From JAAYDY01 sp964500225 (GTDB lineage Bacteria; Planctomycetota; Phycisphaerae; FEN-1346; JAACEH01), in contig CAZCOA010000029.1 of the NCBI GenBank assembly GCA_964500225.1, positions 1-35,217 of the forward strand: 35,217 bases of DNA, written 5' to 3'. Both the position numbers and the translations under genes were made by a program. Positions 1-7,763 of the stretch are shown in pieces. The notes below the pieces were generated by a model, which worked only from the letters and a program-made list of their open reading frames with translations, had not been told where the DNA came from and made no database searches. The stretch's first letter is position 1; every line of letters begins with the position of its first letter.

Positions 1-131
1 ACTTGGGGCAGGCGGATGGTATGCAGGTTTGCGGAGGGGGGGATGACTCCCGGCGATACCGATCCACCCATAGTTCAGGACAGCGGCTGGCCAGGAAGTG
101 TTCGCGCCGCGTAATAGAGGAGCGAGTTGAT

Positions 132-190
132 GAAAAGAAAGACGACCCCGAACGTCTCGGACCTGGTGGTCAGGTCGGTTCAGGGTCGTC
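132..190 (-). terminator. Intrinsic terminator of the tRNA-Pro unit
   Basis: Plus-strand arms GACGACCC (141-148) and GGGTCGTC (183-190) pair perfectly. Read on the minus strand the hairpin is followed by TTTCTTTTC (132-140). The 34-nt loop holds a second small hairpin, ACCTG/CAGGT, at 161-175. It starts 10 nt after the encoded CCA of tRNA-Pro, so it most likely ends that transcript. I see no gene in the remaining bases 1-131. Confidence 0.7.
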
Positions 191-199
191 AACATTGGC

Positions 200-277
200 T
201 GGTCGGGGTGACTGGATTTGAACCAGCGACCTCCGCGTCCCGAACGCGGCGCTCTAGCCAAACTGAGCCACACCCCG
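200..277 (-). tRNA. tRNA-Pro (anticodon CGG), CCA encoded
   Basis: The minus strand folds as a complete cloverleaf. The acceptor stem CGGGGTG/CACCCCG is at 271-277 and 204-210, the D stem is GCTC/GAGC, and the anticodon stem CCGCG/CGCGG encloses the loop TTCGGGA. The T arm contains TTCAAAT. The anticodon CGG reads the proline codon CCG, a frequent codon in such GC-rich DNA. The discriminator A (203) and CCA (200-202) are encoded in the genome. The gene has its own promoter and terminator and is not part of a tRNA cluster. Confidence 0.95.
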
Positions 278-287
278 TTTTCAACTC

Positions 288-315
288 ATTATAGTGGCTA
301 AGGCCGGCTTGTCAA
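288..315 (-). promoter_or_regulatory. Sigma-70 promoter of tRNA-Pro
   Basis: On the minus strand TTGACA (310-315), a 16-bp spacer and TATAAT (288-293) match both consensus boxes exactly. The expected start near 281 lies about 4 nt before the mature tRNA 5' end at 277. Confidence 0.85.
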
Positions 316-412
316 TCGCACATTCGGTCTGCAAAAAGGGGGTTGTGACGGCGGCGGGCGACGCCGAACGGAGGCACTCGGGCAGAGGGGGCAATCGCCG
401 CGGAACCGCCCC

Positions 413-1564
413 TTACAACCGCTCGAAGGGCTCGAACAGCTTGCGGTACTCGTCTTGGGCGAAGCGGTCGGTCATCCCGGCCACGTAGTCGCAGACGGCC
501 CGCTTGACGCCGAATTCCTCGGCATACCGCTGGTAGGTCGGCGGCAGTTGGCGAATGTCCTTTTCGTATGCCTCCATCATCCGAGTCAGAAACCGTTGAG
601 CCTTCAGGGTCATCCGCATGACGCGATGGTTCCGGTAGACGCGATCCATAAGAAATCGCTCCACCTGTCGGACCTTGGTTTCCAGATCGTCGCTGAAATG
701 TATCAGCCGCCTGGGGGCGCTGCGAACGTCGTCGGGCGAGGCCGCGCCGCAAGCAGCTAGTTCTTCGGCCGCCACCGACAGTGCGTCGCGCACCAGCAGG
801 TCGATCAGCAGCTTGGCCACGCGGCGGACTTTCTGATCCGGCGTCAGGCCGCTGACGTCTCGGGCGAAGTCCTCGGCCGCTTGCTTGAACAGGTCCAGCT
901 CCACAAGCTCCTCGGCCTGAATGAGGTCCATGGCCAGCGAATCGTCGAGGTCGTGACTGTCGTACGCAATACGATCGGCCACTTCGACCACCTGACCCTC
1001 CAGCGGCGGATGCGCGCCGGGAAACTCCATGGTGTGTTGCGGCGAGTCATGCACCGTATGGTGCTTGGCGATGCTCTCCCGCACCTCGTAGCTCAGATTC
1101 AGGCCGCGGAAGCCGGGGTAGGGGTGCTCCAGCACGTCCACCACGCGCAAACCGTGGAGATTGTGCTCGAATCCTCCGCACTCTCTCATGAACTCGTTCA
1201 GTGCGGCCTCGCCGCTATGGCCGAACGGTGTGTGACCCAGATCGTGGCCGAGGGCCACGGCTTCAGTGAGATCTTCGTTCAGGTTGAGCGACCGGGCCAG
1301 GGTGCGGGCGATCTGGGCCACCTCCAGCGTGTGCGTCAGACGTGTGCGGTAGTGGTCGCCTTCGTGGATGATGAAGACCTGAGTCTTGTATTCCAGACGT
1401 CGGAACGCCGTCGAGTGAATCACGCGGTCGCGGTCGCGCTGATACACGGTGCGGAACGGGTGCTCGGGCTCGTCGTGGACGCGGCCGCGCGAATGGCCGC
1501 TGCGCACCGCGTACGGAGCCAGTGACGCGTCCTCGCGGCGCTCGATGTCCTCGCGGGTCAACAT
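413..1564 (-). CDS. dgt: dGTPase-like HD-domain triphosphohydrolase
   Basis: Predicted deoxyguanosine triphosphate triphosphohydrolase of the HD superfamily. The family cleaves dNTPs to the nucleoside and tripolyphosphate and so balances or cleans the dNTP pool. Seen from the chosen start: a family-typical N-terminus (YAVRSGHSRGR, FRTVYQRDRDR, STAFRRLEYKTQVF), then metal ligands His78, the adjacent pair His107-Asp108 (GHDLGH) and Asp197 (VADRIAYD). The length of 383 residues fits the Dgt-like family. I chose ATG 1564 because GGAAAGGA lies 10 nt upstream and it sits 4 nt after the HIT stop. An in-frame ATG at 1588 would overlap that gene and lacks a clear ribosome site. It is the last gene of the glmM-fmdB-yfcE-HIT-dgt operon. 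The identification is firm at family level. The true substrate among dNTPs cannot be read from sequence. Confidence 0.9.
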   Translation of the reverse strand: MLTREDIERREDASLAPYAVRSGHSRGRVHDEPEHPFRTVYQRDRDRVIHSTAFRRLEYKTQVFIIHEGDHYRTRLTHTLEVAQIARTLARSLNLNEDLTEAVALGHDLGHTPFGHSGEAALNEFMRECGGFEHNLHGLRVVDVLEHPYPGFRGLNLSYEVRESIAKHHTVHDSPQHTMEFPGAHPPLEGQVVEVADRIAYDSHDLDDSLAMDLIQAEELVELDLFKQAAEDFARDVSGLTPDQKVRRVAKLLIDLLVRDALSVAAEELAACGAASPDDVRSAPRRLIHFSDDLETKVRQVERFLMDRVYRNHRVMRMTLKAQRFLTRMMEAYEKDIRQLPPTYQRYAEEFGVKRAVCDYVAGMTDRFAQDEYRKLFEPFERL

Positions 1565-1568
1565 AAGC

Positions 1569-2054
1569 TCAACATCCTTTCCGTGCATCCACGAGTAACT
1601 GCCGAAGGTCTTCGAGGGCTTGTGGAATGATTTTCACATCGGCCAGGACCGGCATGAAGTTGGTGTCGCCGTTCCATCGCGGCACGATGTGCACGTGCAT
1701 GTGCCCGGGCAATCCGGCGCCGGCAACGCGGCCGAAGTTCATCCCGACGTTGAAGCCGTCGGGCCGCATGACCTTCTTGAGCAACTCCATAGTCTCGTGG
1801 GTCGTCTGCATCAGCTCGCACATTTCTTCGTTTGTCAGTTCGCCCAGTCCGGCTTTGTGGGCGTTGGGGCAGACCAGGGCGTGGCCGTTGTTGTACGGAA
1901 ACCGGTTGAGCAGGACGAACGTGTGCGCGCGCCGGTCGATGATGAGATGGGCTGCATCGTCGTCGGCCTTCAGCGCGTCGCACAGGAAACACCCGTCCGG
2001 GCTGCTCAGGCCGGTGATATAGGTCATTCGCCAGGGGGCCCACAGTCGTTCCAC
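1569..2054 (-). CDS. HIT family hydrolase/phosphorylase (Ap4A-type)
   Basis: Histidine-triad nucleotide-binding protein of 161 residues. It opens with MERLWAPWRM, typical of the Ap4A phosphorylase/Fhit-like branch. The catalytic triad His118-x-His120-x-His122 (GHMHVHIV) and the substrate loop NRFPYNNGHALV (50-61) are intact. A Cys-x2-Cys (22, 25) suggests the zinc site seen in some relatives. Known members degrade diadenosine polyphosphates or adenylylated intermediates in the cytoplasm. The start is GTG, fixed by AGGAGG 7 nt upstream. It lies 12 nt after the YfcE-like gene and 4 nt before dgt, so the last three genes all encode predicted phosphoester or nucleotide hydrolases. Phosphorylase or hydrolase activity remains open. 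Confidence 0.88.
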   Translation of the reverse strand: MERLWAPWRMTYITGLSSPDGCFLCDALKADDDAAHLIIDRRAHTFVLLNRFPYNNGHALVCPNAHKAGLGELTNEEMCELMQTTHETMELLKKVMRPDGFNVGMNFGRVAGAGLPGHMHVHIVPRWNGDTNFMPVLADVKIIPQALEDLRQLLVDARKGC

Positions 2055-2066
2055 GGCCGCACCTCC

Positions 2067-2579
2067 TCAGTCAAGGGTCTCGATGGCCACGTGCGCCTGC
2101 CCGTCGTTCAGGTCCAGGGTGGCAAACGTCCTGCCACAGCCGCGGGGTCGCATCGCGCTGCCAGGGTTGATCACGTAAGCCTCGCGTCCGTCGGCGAGCG
2201 TGGCCGTTTGTACGTCGGGGCAGTGCGTGTGCCCGTGGACCACGGCCAGGGGACGCCTGTGTCCGCCGAGCAAACGGTCGATGACGGCCTTGGGGCCGCC
2301 GGGTACGTGCGGTAGGGCGTGCAGCACGAGGACGGCGCCGGCCGGTGTCTCGGTCACGTGAAACTCAGGCAGCATATCGACCAGAGCGCCGCGATCCATG
2401 TTGCCCGTCACTGCGGCGACTTCCGGCCCGATGGCCTTGACGGCGGCCAAGCCGGTGAGGTCGCACACGTCGCCCGCATGGAGAATCAGGTCGCATCGAC
2501 ACAAGCCGTCGATGAGTCTGGGCGGAAGAGTCGGGCGTCCGGCGGTGATATGGGTGTCGCTGAGCAAGCCGATTCGCAA
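2067..2579 (-). CDS. YfcE/MJ0936-type metallophosphoesterase
   Basis: Small calcineurin-like phosphodiesterase of 170 residues. All metal motifs of the family are present: SDTH (Asp8, His10), AGD (Asp37), GNMD (Asn60), His87 and the final GHTH (His117, His119). Relatives hydrolyse phosphodiesters such as cyclic or linear dinucleotides with two metal ions, but the natural substrate of most is unknown. I chose the TTG at 2577-2579 because the reading frame upstream runs into fmdB, the protein then begins exactly at the beta-strand before SDTH, and GGAGAGG lies just upstream (4 nt, short). It is in the operon with fmdB 16 nt before it and the HIT gene 12 nt after it. Confidence 0.85.
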   Translation of the reverse strand: MRIGLLSDTHITAGRPTLPPRLIDGLCRCDLILHAGDVCDLTGLAAVKAIGPEVAAVTGNMDRGALVDMLPEFHVTETPAGAVLVLHALPHVPGGPKAVIDRLLGGHRRPLAVVHGHTHCPDVQTATLADGREAYVINPGSAMRPRGCGRTFATLDLNDGQAHVAIETLD

Positions 2580-2595
2580 ATGACCTCTCCCGCTT

Positions 2596-2820
2596 TTATC
2601 CGTGACACCCGGAGCAACTGGAGCGGGTGCACGAGCCGCAGCCGCTGCTTGACGCCCCTCCCTCGCCACCCGACGCGGAGGTGGCGAACGTGCTGAACTT
2701 CTTGCGCACATTGCCGCTGCCGCACTTGTCACACGAGGGGCGTCGCCGTTCCGATGCGTTTCGGAACAGTTCCTCGAAGTCGGCGCCGCAGTCGTTGCAA
2801 TGGAACTCGTAGATCGGCAT
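2596..2820 (-). CDS. FmdB-family zinc-ribbon protein
   Basis: Small zinc-ribbon protein of 74 residues. The start MPIYEFHC is diagnostic of the FmdB regulatory-protein family. Four cysteines (8, 11, 30, 33) form the ribbon. The tail is rich in Gly, Ser and Cys and carries a second set of cysteines (61, 64, 69, 72) that could bind another metal. The molecular role of the family is not settled. Some members sit near formamidase genes, most do not. It is second in the operon, 14 nt after the glmM-like gene. Confidence 0.85.
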   Translation of the reverse strand: MPIYEFHCNDCGADFEELFRNASERRRPSCDKCGSGNVRKKFSTFATSASGGEGGASSSGCGSCTRSSCSGCHG

Positions 2821-2834
2821 AGGGTGACGGCTCC

Positions 2835-4184
2835 CTAATTCACGAGACGGGTCGCCAGGCCCGCCACTTTTTCGAGCATTGCTTCAACCCAGCCGGCGTC
2901 GGCAGACTCGCCGATCATGCGGAAGATCGGTTCCGTGTTGCTGGCCCGCACATGGACCCAGCCTTCGGGCCAGTCCATGCGGACGCCGTCCTGCGTGTCG
3001 ATGCGCGCCTCGGCAAACTCCTCCGGCAGCACTTCCAGAAGCTTCTGAATGGCGGGCCGCGGGGCCTCTCGCTTCCGCTTGATCATGGTGTAGGACGGCA
3101 ACTCGGCCGCGACGGCGCTCAGCGGTTTATCCCGAGAGGCCAGAAGCTCCAGGATCAGGCCGATGCCGGCCAGTGAATCGCGGATGGGACTGACGCGCGG
3201 GTCGATCACGCCGCCGTTGCCTTCGCCGCCAATGACGCAGCCCTCGGCCACCATCTTGTCGGCCACGTGAACCTCGCCGACCGGCGTGCGGTGGCACACC
3301 TGGCCGTGCCGCGCGGCGACGTCGTCGATCATGCGGCTCGTGGAAAGGTTGGCGGCCACGGGCCCCGGCTGCTGCTCGAGCCGGTACATGGCGGCCAGGG
3401 CAAGCGTGTACTCCTCGCTGATAAAGCGGCCGCGCTCGTCGATCAGGGCCAGCCGGTCGGCGTCAGGGTCCTGCACGAGGCCGATGTCGGCGCCCACGGC
3501 GCGGACCGTGTCGCACGTCTTGGTCAGGTTCTCGGCAATCGGTTCGGGCGGATGCTCGAACAGACCGTCGGGTTGGCCTCCGATGACGGTTGTCAGGCAG
3601 CCCAGTTCGCTCAGCAACTGGGGCGTGACGATGGCGCCGGCGCCATGGCAGGCATCCAGAACCACCTTGAGTCTGCGTCGGGCGATCAAACTGCGGTTCG
3701 TTGTTGCCGACACGCGCGCCATATGCCGCGAATGGACGGTATCGTCGTGTTTGAGCTGGCGGAAACCGTCGCTGCCGACATAGTTGAAACTCCCCGATTG
3801 CCAAATTTCCTTCAGGCGAGCGCCCTGTGCTGCGGCCAGATCGATGCCGTCGGCGCGGAAGAATTTGATGCCGTTCCATGGCATGGGATTATGGCTGGCC
3901 GTGATCATGACGCCGCCGTCGGCCTCCAGCTCGTCCACCATCACGGTGACGCCGGGTGTCGTGGCGATGCCCAGGTCGATGACTTCACAGCCCGTGAAGA
4001 GCAGGCCGGACGACACGGCGGCGGCAATCGCGCGTCCGCTGGTGCGGCTGTCGCGGCCGAGGACGATACGGCCCGGTCCCACGAGTGTGCCGAATGCCGC
4101 AGCAAAGCGCGCCGCCACCTCCGGCGTCATGGTGTCGCCCACAATGCCCCGGATCCCGCTGACGCTGACCATGAGCTCTGCCAT
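2835..4184 (-). CDS. glmM: Phosphoglucosamine/phosphomannomutase family (GlmM-like)
   Basis: Alpha-D-phosphohexomutase of 449 residues. Seen: the catalytic phosphoserine loop TASHNP (Ser97), the metal-binding loop DPDADR (239-244), the sugar-binding loop GEGNGG near 320 and the C-terminal phosphate-binding stretch RASNTEPIFR. GlmM makes glucosamine-1-phosphate for UDP-GlcNAc, which peptidoglycan and LPS synthesis need. Relatives isomerise glucose or mannose phosphates instead. The short N-terminus (VSGIRGIVGD) resembles the archaeal/PMM-like branch, so the exact substrate is uncertain. AGAGGAG stands 7 nt before the ATG. It is the first gene of the five-gene minus-strand operon, behind the promoter at 4236-4264. 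Confidence 0.85.
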   Translation of the reverse strand: MAELMVSVSGIRGIVGDTMTPEVAARFAAAFGTLVGPGRIVLGRDSRTSGRAIAAAVSSGLLFTGCEVIDLGIATTPGVTVMVDELEADGGVMITASHNPMPWNGIKFFRADGIDLAAAQGARLKEIWQSGSFNYVGSDGFRQLKHDDTVHSRHMARVSATTNRSLIARRRLKVVLDACHGAGAIVTPQLLSELGCLTTVIGGQPDGLFEHPPEPIAENLTKTCDTVRAVGADIGLVQDPDADRLALIDERGRFISEEYTLALAAMYRLEQQPGPVAANLSTSRMIDDVAARHGQVCHRTPVGEVHVADKMVAEGCVIGGEGNGGVIDPRVSPIRDSLAGIGLILELLASRDKPLSAVAAELPSYTMIKRKREAPRPAIQKLLEVLPEEFAEARIDTQDGVRMDWPEGWVHVRASNTEPIFRMIGESADAGWVEAMLEKVAGLATRLVN

Positions 4185-4235
4185 GCACGAACTCCTCTAG
4201 GACAAGGGAAAGCTCCGCCGGCACAAAACCATCCC

Positions 4236-4264
4236 ATTTTGACACAACCGACCGACCCGGTCAA
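4236..4264 (-). promoter_or_regulatory. Probable sigma-70 promoter of the glmM-dgt operon
   Basis: Minus strand: TTGACC (4259-4264), a 17-bp spacer, CAAAAT (4236-4241). The -35 matches 5 of 6 and the -10 matches 4 of 6 consensus bases. It leaves a leader of about 45 nt before the glmM ATG. Confidence 0.5.
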
Positions 4265-4316
4265 GGGAACGTTGGCAAGCGATTGGGAAGCGGCGGCAAC
4301 TGTGCCTTCGAGAACC

Positions 4317-6053
4317 TCAGAGCCGACCGCTGCGCAGAATCGAGATGACCACCCAGGCGCCGCTGACGGCAGCCATGACGAAGCCCACCAGTCCCAGGAG
4401 GGGAATCTCGCCGACCGACGGCGTGTGGGTGGCAAACCACGGGATAAGATTGCCAACGCTGGGCCCGATGCGAGCCTGGAGGATGATGCTGGAGCCGAGG
4501 ATGATGGCGGCCGTGATGACGCTGAAGGCGATACGGTTGCTCGACCGGTCCAGTTCAGTGATGACCGTATCGAGCCCGTCGTGGCGGAACACCAGACGCA
4601 TCTTGCCGCGCATCAAGTTGCGGAAGAACCGCCTGAACATCTGCGGCCCCTGCTGCATGATGTTGGCTACGTGGTAAGCGTTGACGCTCAGGTTGCTCGC
4701 AACGCGCCGCGGCGACAGCCGCTCCAGCAACAGTTTGTTGAGCTTGGGTTTGATGATCTCGACCGGAGCGCAGTCGGGATCGAGCATCAACGCGACGCCG
4801 CCGACGTTCGTCAGGCTTTTGCCGAGCAGCACGAAGTCGCGCGGAAGAACGATCCGGTGATCGCGCGCCAGGCTGACGATCTCCTCAAAGACGCTCGAAA
4901 TGCTGATCCGCTTGATCGGCGTGCCATAGTACTTGTCCAACAGGTTGCCGAGGTCGTTCCGCAGGCGGCTGTAGTCGATCTCCTCGGGTAACGCACCGAG
5001 GTCGTCGAGGATGTCGATCACCAAGTCCAACTCGCGGTTGACCGCCGAGACCAGGCAGATGGCCAGTCGCGACCTCATGCTGGGGTCCAGCCGGCCGACC
5101 TGACCGAAATCGATGATACCCCAGCGGCCGGGGGGCTGAGCCAGCAGGTTGCCAGGGTGCGGATCGGCGTGGAAAATGCCCATCTCGAAGAACTGATAGA
5201 AGAACGCGTCCAGCAGGTGCGTTGCCAGCAGTTTGCGGTCCAATCCGGCCGCGCCATAGTCGGTGGTCGGAGAGACCGTCGTGCCGCTGAGCTGTTCGAG
5301 GGTCAGGACGTTGTGCGACGTAAACTGCCAGAGCACTTGCGGCGTCCGAACGTTCTCATTGCCCGCGAAGGCCTCGTGGAACCGCGCCGTGACCGACGCC
5401 TCGTTCACGAAGTCCAGTTCGCGGTGCAGGGTCCGGGCAAACTCGTCCACGAGCATTTGCGGGCGGTACGGCCGCAGTTCCGGCAGATGCCGATCCACCA
5501 GTTGGGCCAGGGTCCGCAGCAGCGCGATGTCGTTGACGATGATGCGTTCGATGCCGGGCCGCTTGACCTTGACGACCACCCTGCGCCCCTCGGTGGTGAC
5601 GGCGCGATGGACTTGGGCGATGGACCCGCAGGCGAACGGCGTTTCCTCGAAGGTGGCGAACAACTCGCTGATGGGGCGGCCGAGATCCTGCTCGACGACG
5701 CGCCGAACTTCGGCGAACGCAAAAGGCCGCACGCGGTCTTGCAGGCGGCGGAACGCGTTCTGAAACTCGACGGGCAGCAGGTCGGGGCGGCCGGCCAGCG
5801 ACTGCCCCAGCTTGACGAACGTGGGGCCCAGGTCTTCCATGGCTTCCGCGGCACGTGTCGCGACGGACGTGATGTCGTCCTGGCCGATGGGTCTCGGAGG
5901 GAACTTCGACGTCAGCTTCTGGCGGAAGGGGACCAGCCGCTCAAGCCGCAGGCTGACCACCAGGTGGCCGAACCCGTGCTTAGCCAGAACCGTCAGAATG
6001 GTTGCCAGGCGCTGGCTGCTACGAATGGTCTGACCAAAGGAAAAGATACTCAC
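4317..6053 (-). CDS. ubiB: ABC1/UbiB (AarF) family atypical kinase
   Basis: Membrane-linked protein-kinase-like ATPase of 578 residues. The hallmark KxGQ motif (Lys81-Leu-Gly-Gln) is followed by the Ala-rich nucleotide loop ACGSIAQVH (141-149), the lysine in VVVKVKRP (about 162), the catalytic region HADPHPGN and IIDFGQVGRL. Two hydrophobic helices at the C-terminus (about 505-525 and 550-572) anchor it in the inner membrane, as in E. coli UbiB. Known relatives support ubiquinone synthesis or lipid handling by ATPase activity. No other quinone gene is visible here. The start is GTG with GGAG 8 nt upstream. A TATAAT on the minus strand at 6106-6111 fits a promoter about 50 nt ahead. Confidence 0.9.
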   Translation of the reverse strand: MSIFSFGQTIRSSQRLATILTVLAKHGFGHLVVSLRLERLVPFRQKLTSKFPPRPIGQDDITSVATRAAEAMEDLGPTFVKLGQSLAGRPDLLPVEFQNAFRRLQDRVRPFAFAEVRRVVEQDLGRPISELFATFEETPFACGSIAQVHRAVTTEGRRVVVKVKRPGIERIIVNDIALLRTLAQLVDRHLPELRPYRPQMLVDEFARTLHRELDFVNEASVTARFHEAFAGNENVRTPQVLWQFTSHNVLTLEQLSGTTVSPTTDYGAAGLDRKLLATHLLDAFFYQFFEMGIFHADPHPGNLLAQPPGRWGIIDFGQVGRLDPSMRSRLAICLVSAVNRELDLVIDILDDLGALPEEIDYSRLRNDLGNLLDKYYGTPIKRISISSVFEEIVSLARDHRIVLPRDFVLLGKSLTNVGGVALMLDPDCAPVEIIKPKLNKLLLERLSPRRVASNLSVNAYHVANIMQQGPQMFRRFFRNLMRGKMRLVFRHDGLDTVITELDRSSNRIAFSVITAAIILGSSIILQARIGPSVGNLIPWFATHTPSVGEIPLLGLVGFVMAAVSGAWVVISILRSGRL

Positions 6054-6105
6054 GCGGCGCGCTCCACAGGAGGCACGTGTCCAGTGCGAATGCCGTTACC
6101 ATGTC

Positions 6106-6111
6106 ATTATA
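6106..6111 (-). promoter_or_regulatory. -10 box for ubiB, overlapping an opposite -10
   Basis: The minus strand reads TATAAT exactly. No good -35 is seen at 16-18 bp. The same bases on the plus strand give TATAGT (6108-6113), which lies at the right distance before the candidate RNA at 6120. The two transcripts may therefore start back to back from one AT-rich core. Confidence 0.4.
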
Positions 6112-6119
6112 GTCGCGGC

Positions 6120-6369
6120 ACAGGGCCGTGGACCAGCAAAAACGAGCCTGGCGGGGCACAGGAGGCCCACGGGCAGTCCACGGACACAGTTTATCGGACC
6201 TTGATATCTGACAAAAAGTGTCTTTCGCGCCGCAAAGCGTCAATTCCTGCTAATGGGGTTTCGCGTTCTGTCCGATATCCATTGCAGGCTGTGGGTCACC
6301 GTCCGTCAGGACGGGCAGCCTGGCTTGGGGGATCCGGGTAACGGCGAGCTCGGATCCCTCGTTTTTTTT
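6120..6369 (+). ncRNA. Candidate structured small RNA (about 250 nt)
   Basis: This gap of about 440 bp between ubiB and the next gene holds a consecutive series of stems on the plus strand. Stem A is CCGTGGAC/GTCCACGG (6126-6133, 6176-6183). Stem B is TATCGGAC/GTCCGATA (6192-6199, 6270-6277). Stem C is CAGGCTG/CAGCCTG (6285-6291, 6316-6322) with an inner CCGTCC/GGACGG capped by GTCA. Last comes the terminator hairpin. TATAGT at 6108-6113 predicts a start near 6120, six bases before stem A. No plus-strand gene precedes it, so the terminator suggests an independent transcript. I compared it by eye with 6S, SRP, tmRNA, RNase P and common riboswitch cores and recognised none. Chance inverted repeats of this size are not rare, so the terminator is the strongest part. 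Confidence 0.5.
6329..6368 (+). terminator. Strong intrinsic terminator with U8 tract
   Basis: GGGATCCG (6329-6336) pairs perfectly with CGGATCCC (6351-6358) around a 14-nt loop. TCG and eight T residues (6361/6362-6368 region) follow. It is on the plus strand and ends 120 nt before the next start codon. It either ends the candidate small RNA or attenuates transcription toward the gene at 6492. Confidence 0.8.
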
Positions 6370-6491
6370 GTGCCTGCCTTGCCCTCTCCTCAGCCGTTCC
6401 TCCCACGGTGAAAAACCTGCAATTTGACAAACAAAAGCCGGACCATTTCGTATATCATAAAGACAACCGGTTCGATTTCCGCGAGGTGGTT

Positions 6492-7763
6492 ATGGCAACG
6501 ATCAAGGTGACGTGTCCGAAGTGCATGAAGCCCTTCGGCGTGCTCGAACGTCAGATGGGAACCAGCGTCCACTGCCCCCATTGCCGGCAGCGCATGACCA
6601 TTGGCCGGCGCAAAGCCGACGCACCGGCGGGCGTCCAGGGCGACGCAGCGGCGACAAGCGACAGGGCATCCTCGGCCGCCGATGCGCTGGAAGCCGTTTT
6701 CGGACCGCCGGCGAAGCCCAAGCCGGCGCCCAAGCCAATCATGGCCGGTGCGGCGCCGCAGCCCTATCAGACACGCCTGGCCAAGAATCTCAGCATGGAC
6801 ATGGACGACGACGTGAAGCAGGGTCACCTGCTCGACAACGCCCCCGTGCGCAATCGCACGGTCGTGTGGGTATGGATCAGCGTCCTGGGTGTGATGCTGA
6901 TCGGCCTGGTCATCGGCCTCGTCGTTTACTACCGTCAGTACAGTGAGGCCGAGCGGTCCGGTTCCTTCAAGCAGTTGAAGATTCTGGGGGATGAACGCGA
7001 CAAGATCGGGCCGCGGCAGCAGATCATCCACAAGATCAAGGACGAGAAAGGCAATGTCATCCAGACCGTGGATGAAACGGTTGTTGATCTGAGCAGCAAA
7101 GAACGCGTCCATCCCGACGAGTTGCTGGATGCGAGAAAGTCCACGCTCGTGCCCCATATGCCGCCGGGCAACCTCTCGAGCTACTCGGTGATGAAGGACA
7201 ACAAGCAGTACGAAGTGTGGGTGGGCTATGTGGAGAACACCGGCAAGGAGATGGTGCGTCGCGGCACATGGGCATTGCGGTTTATCGATAAGAGCAACCC
7301 GGCCGACGTGAAGGTGTTCAGCGAGCAGGTGTATTGGTTCAACGACGTCAAGCCCAACGAAAAGGTGTACTTTGTCTTCGAAGCGCCCTATGTGGAGGCG
7401 ACCAGTGACAAAGTGGGCATTGAGCCCATGCCGGCAGTGCCGGAAGACGGCAATACGAACATGCCGGTCTTCGAGTTCGACCTTAAGCCGATGGGTGTCG
7501 AACGCCAGGGCAAGACCAAGGGGACGATCAACTTCGACATCACGAACCTGTCGTCCGTGACGGCGCCGGTGGTGGACGTGCTGTTCATCCTGAACAACCG
7601 CAGCGGACAGCCGGCCGCCTATGCGAGAACCCAGGTCAGGAATCTGGTGCCGCACCGGCCGGAACGTGGACAGGCCTCGTACAGCGAGGCGCATTTGTTC
7701 GGCGTGGACCACGTCGGTTTCTGTCGTGCCCAGATCGTGGAGACGGGGGCTGTCCGGCAGTAG
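6492..7763 (+). CDS. Zinc-ribbon, single-pass membrane protein of unknown function
   Basis: Predicted 423-residue protein without a recognised function. The N-terminus is a zinc ribbon with Cys8-x2-Cys11 and Cys28-x2-Cys31, of the finger-like type found in many planctomycetal proteins. An Ala/Pro-rich linker follows (about 40-95), then one transmembrane helix (about 123-147, VVWVWISVLGVMLIGLVIGL). The remaining 275 residues should lie across the membrane and look like beta-rich domains. I chose ATG 6492 because GAGGTGG precedes it and the ribbon starts at once. An upstream in-frame GTG (6408) has no ribosome site. A TTGACA at 6424 may belong to its promoter, but no -10 box is well placed. The next gene is 215 nt downstream on the same strand, with nothing recognisable between. 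Confidence 0.75.
   Translation: MATIKVTCPKCMKPFGVLERQMGTSVHCPHCRQRMTIGRRKADAPAGVQGDAAATSDRASSAADALEAVFGPPAKPKPAPKPIMAGAAPQPYQTRLAKNLSMDMDDDVKQGHLLDNAPVRNRTVVWVWISVLGVMLIGLVIGLVVYYRQYSEAERSGSFKQLKILGDERDKIGPRQQIIHKIKDEKGNVIQTVDETVVDLSSKERVHPDELLDARKSTLVPHMPPGNLSSYSVMKDNKQYEVWVGYVENTGKEMVRRGTWALRFIDKSNPADVKVFSEQVYWFNDVKPNEKVYFVFEAPYVEATSDKVGIEPMPAVPEDGNTNMPVFEFDLKPMGVERQGKTKGTINFDITNLSSVTAPVVDVLFILNNRSGQPAAYARTQVRNLVPHRPERGQASYSEAHLFGVDHVGFCRAQIVETGAVRQ

Noticed and set aside
1..131. Partial minus-strand gene with a hydrophobic stretch at the left edge
   Set aside because: A frame with VVFLFINSLLYYAAR exists, but it overlaps the tRNA terminator, begins after a stop and ends within about 45 codons.
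6192..6320. Known riboswitch or SRP RNA (a CGCAAAGC string and a GTCAGG...GCAGCC string)
   Set aside because: The strings recall c-di-GMP-I and SRP RNA cores, but the surrounding conserved elements (GGTAGG/GGGTTACC or the GGAA tetraloop region) are missing.
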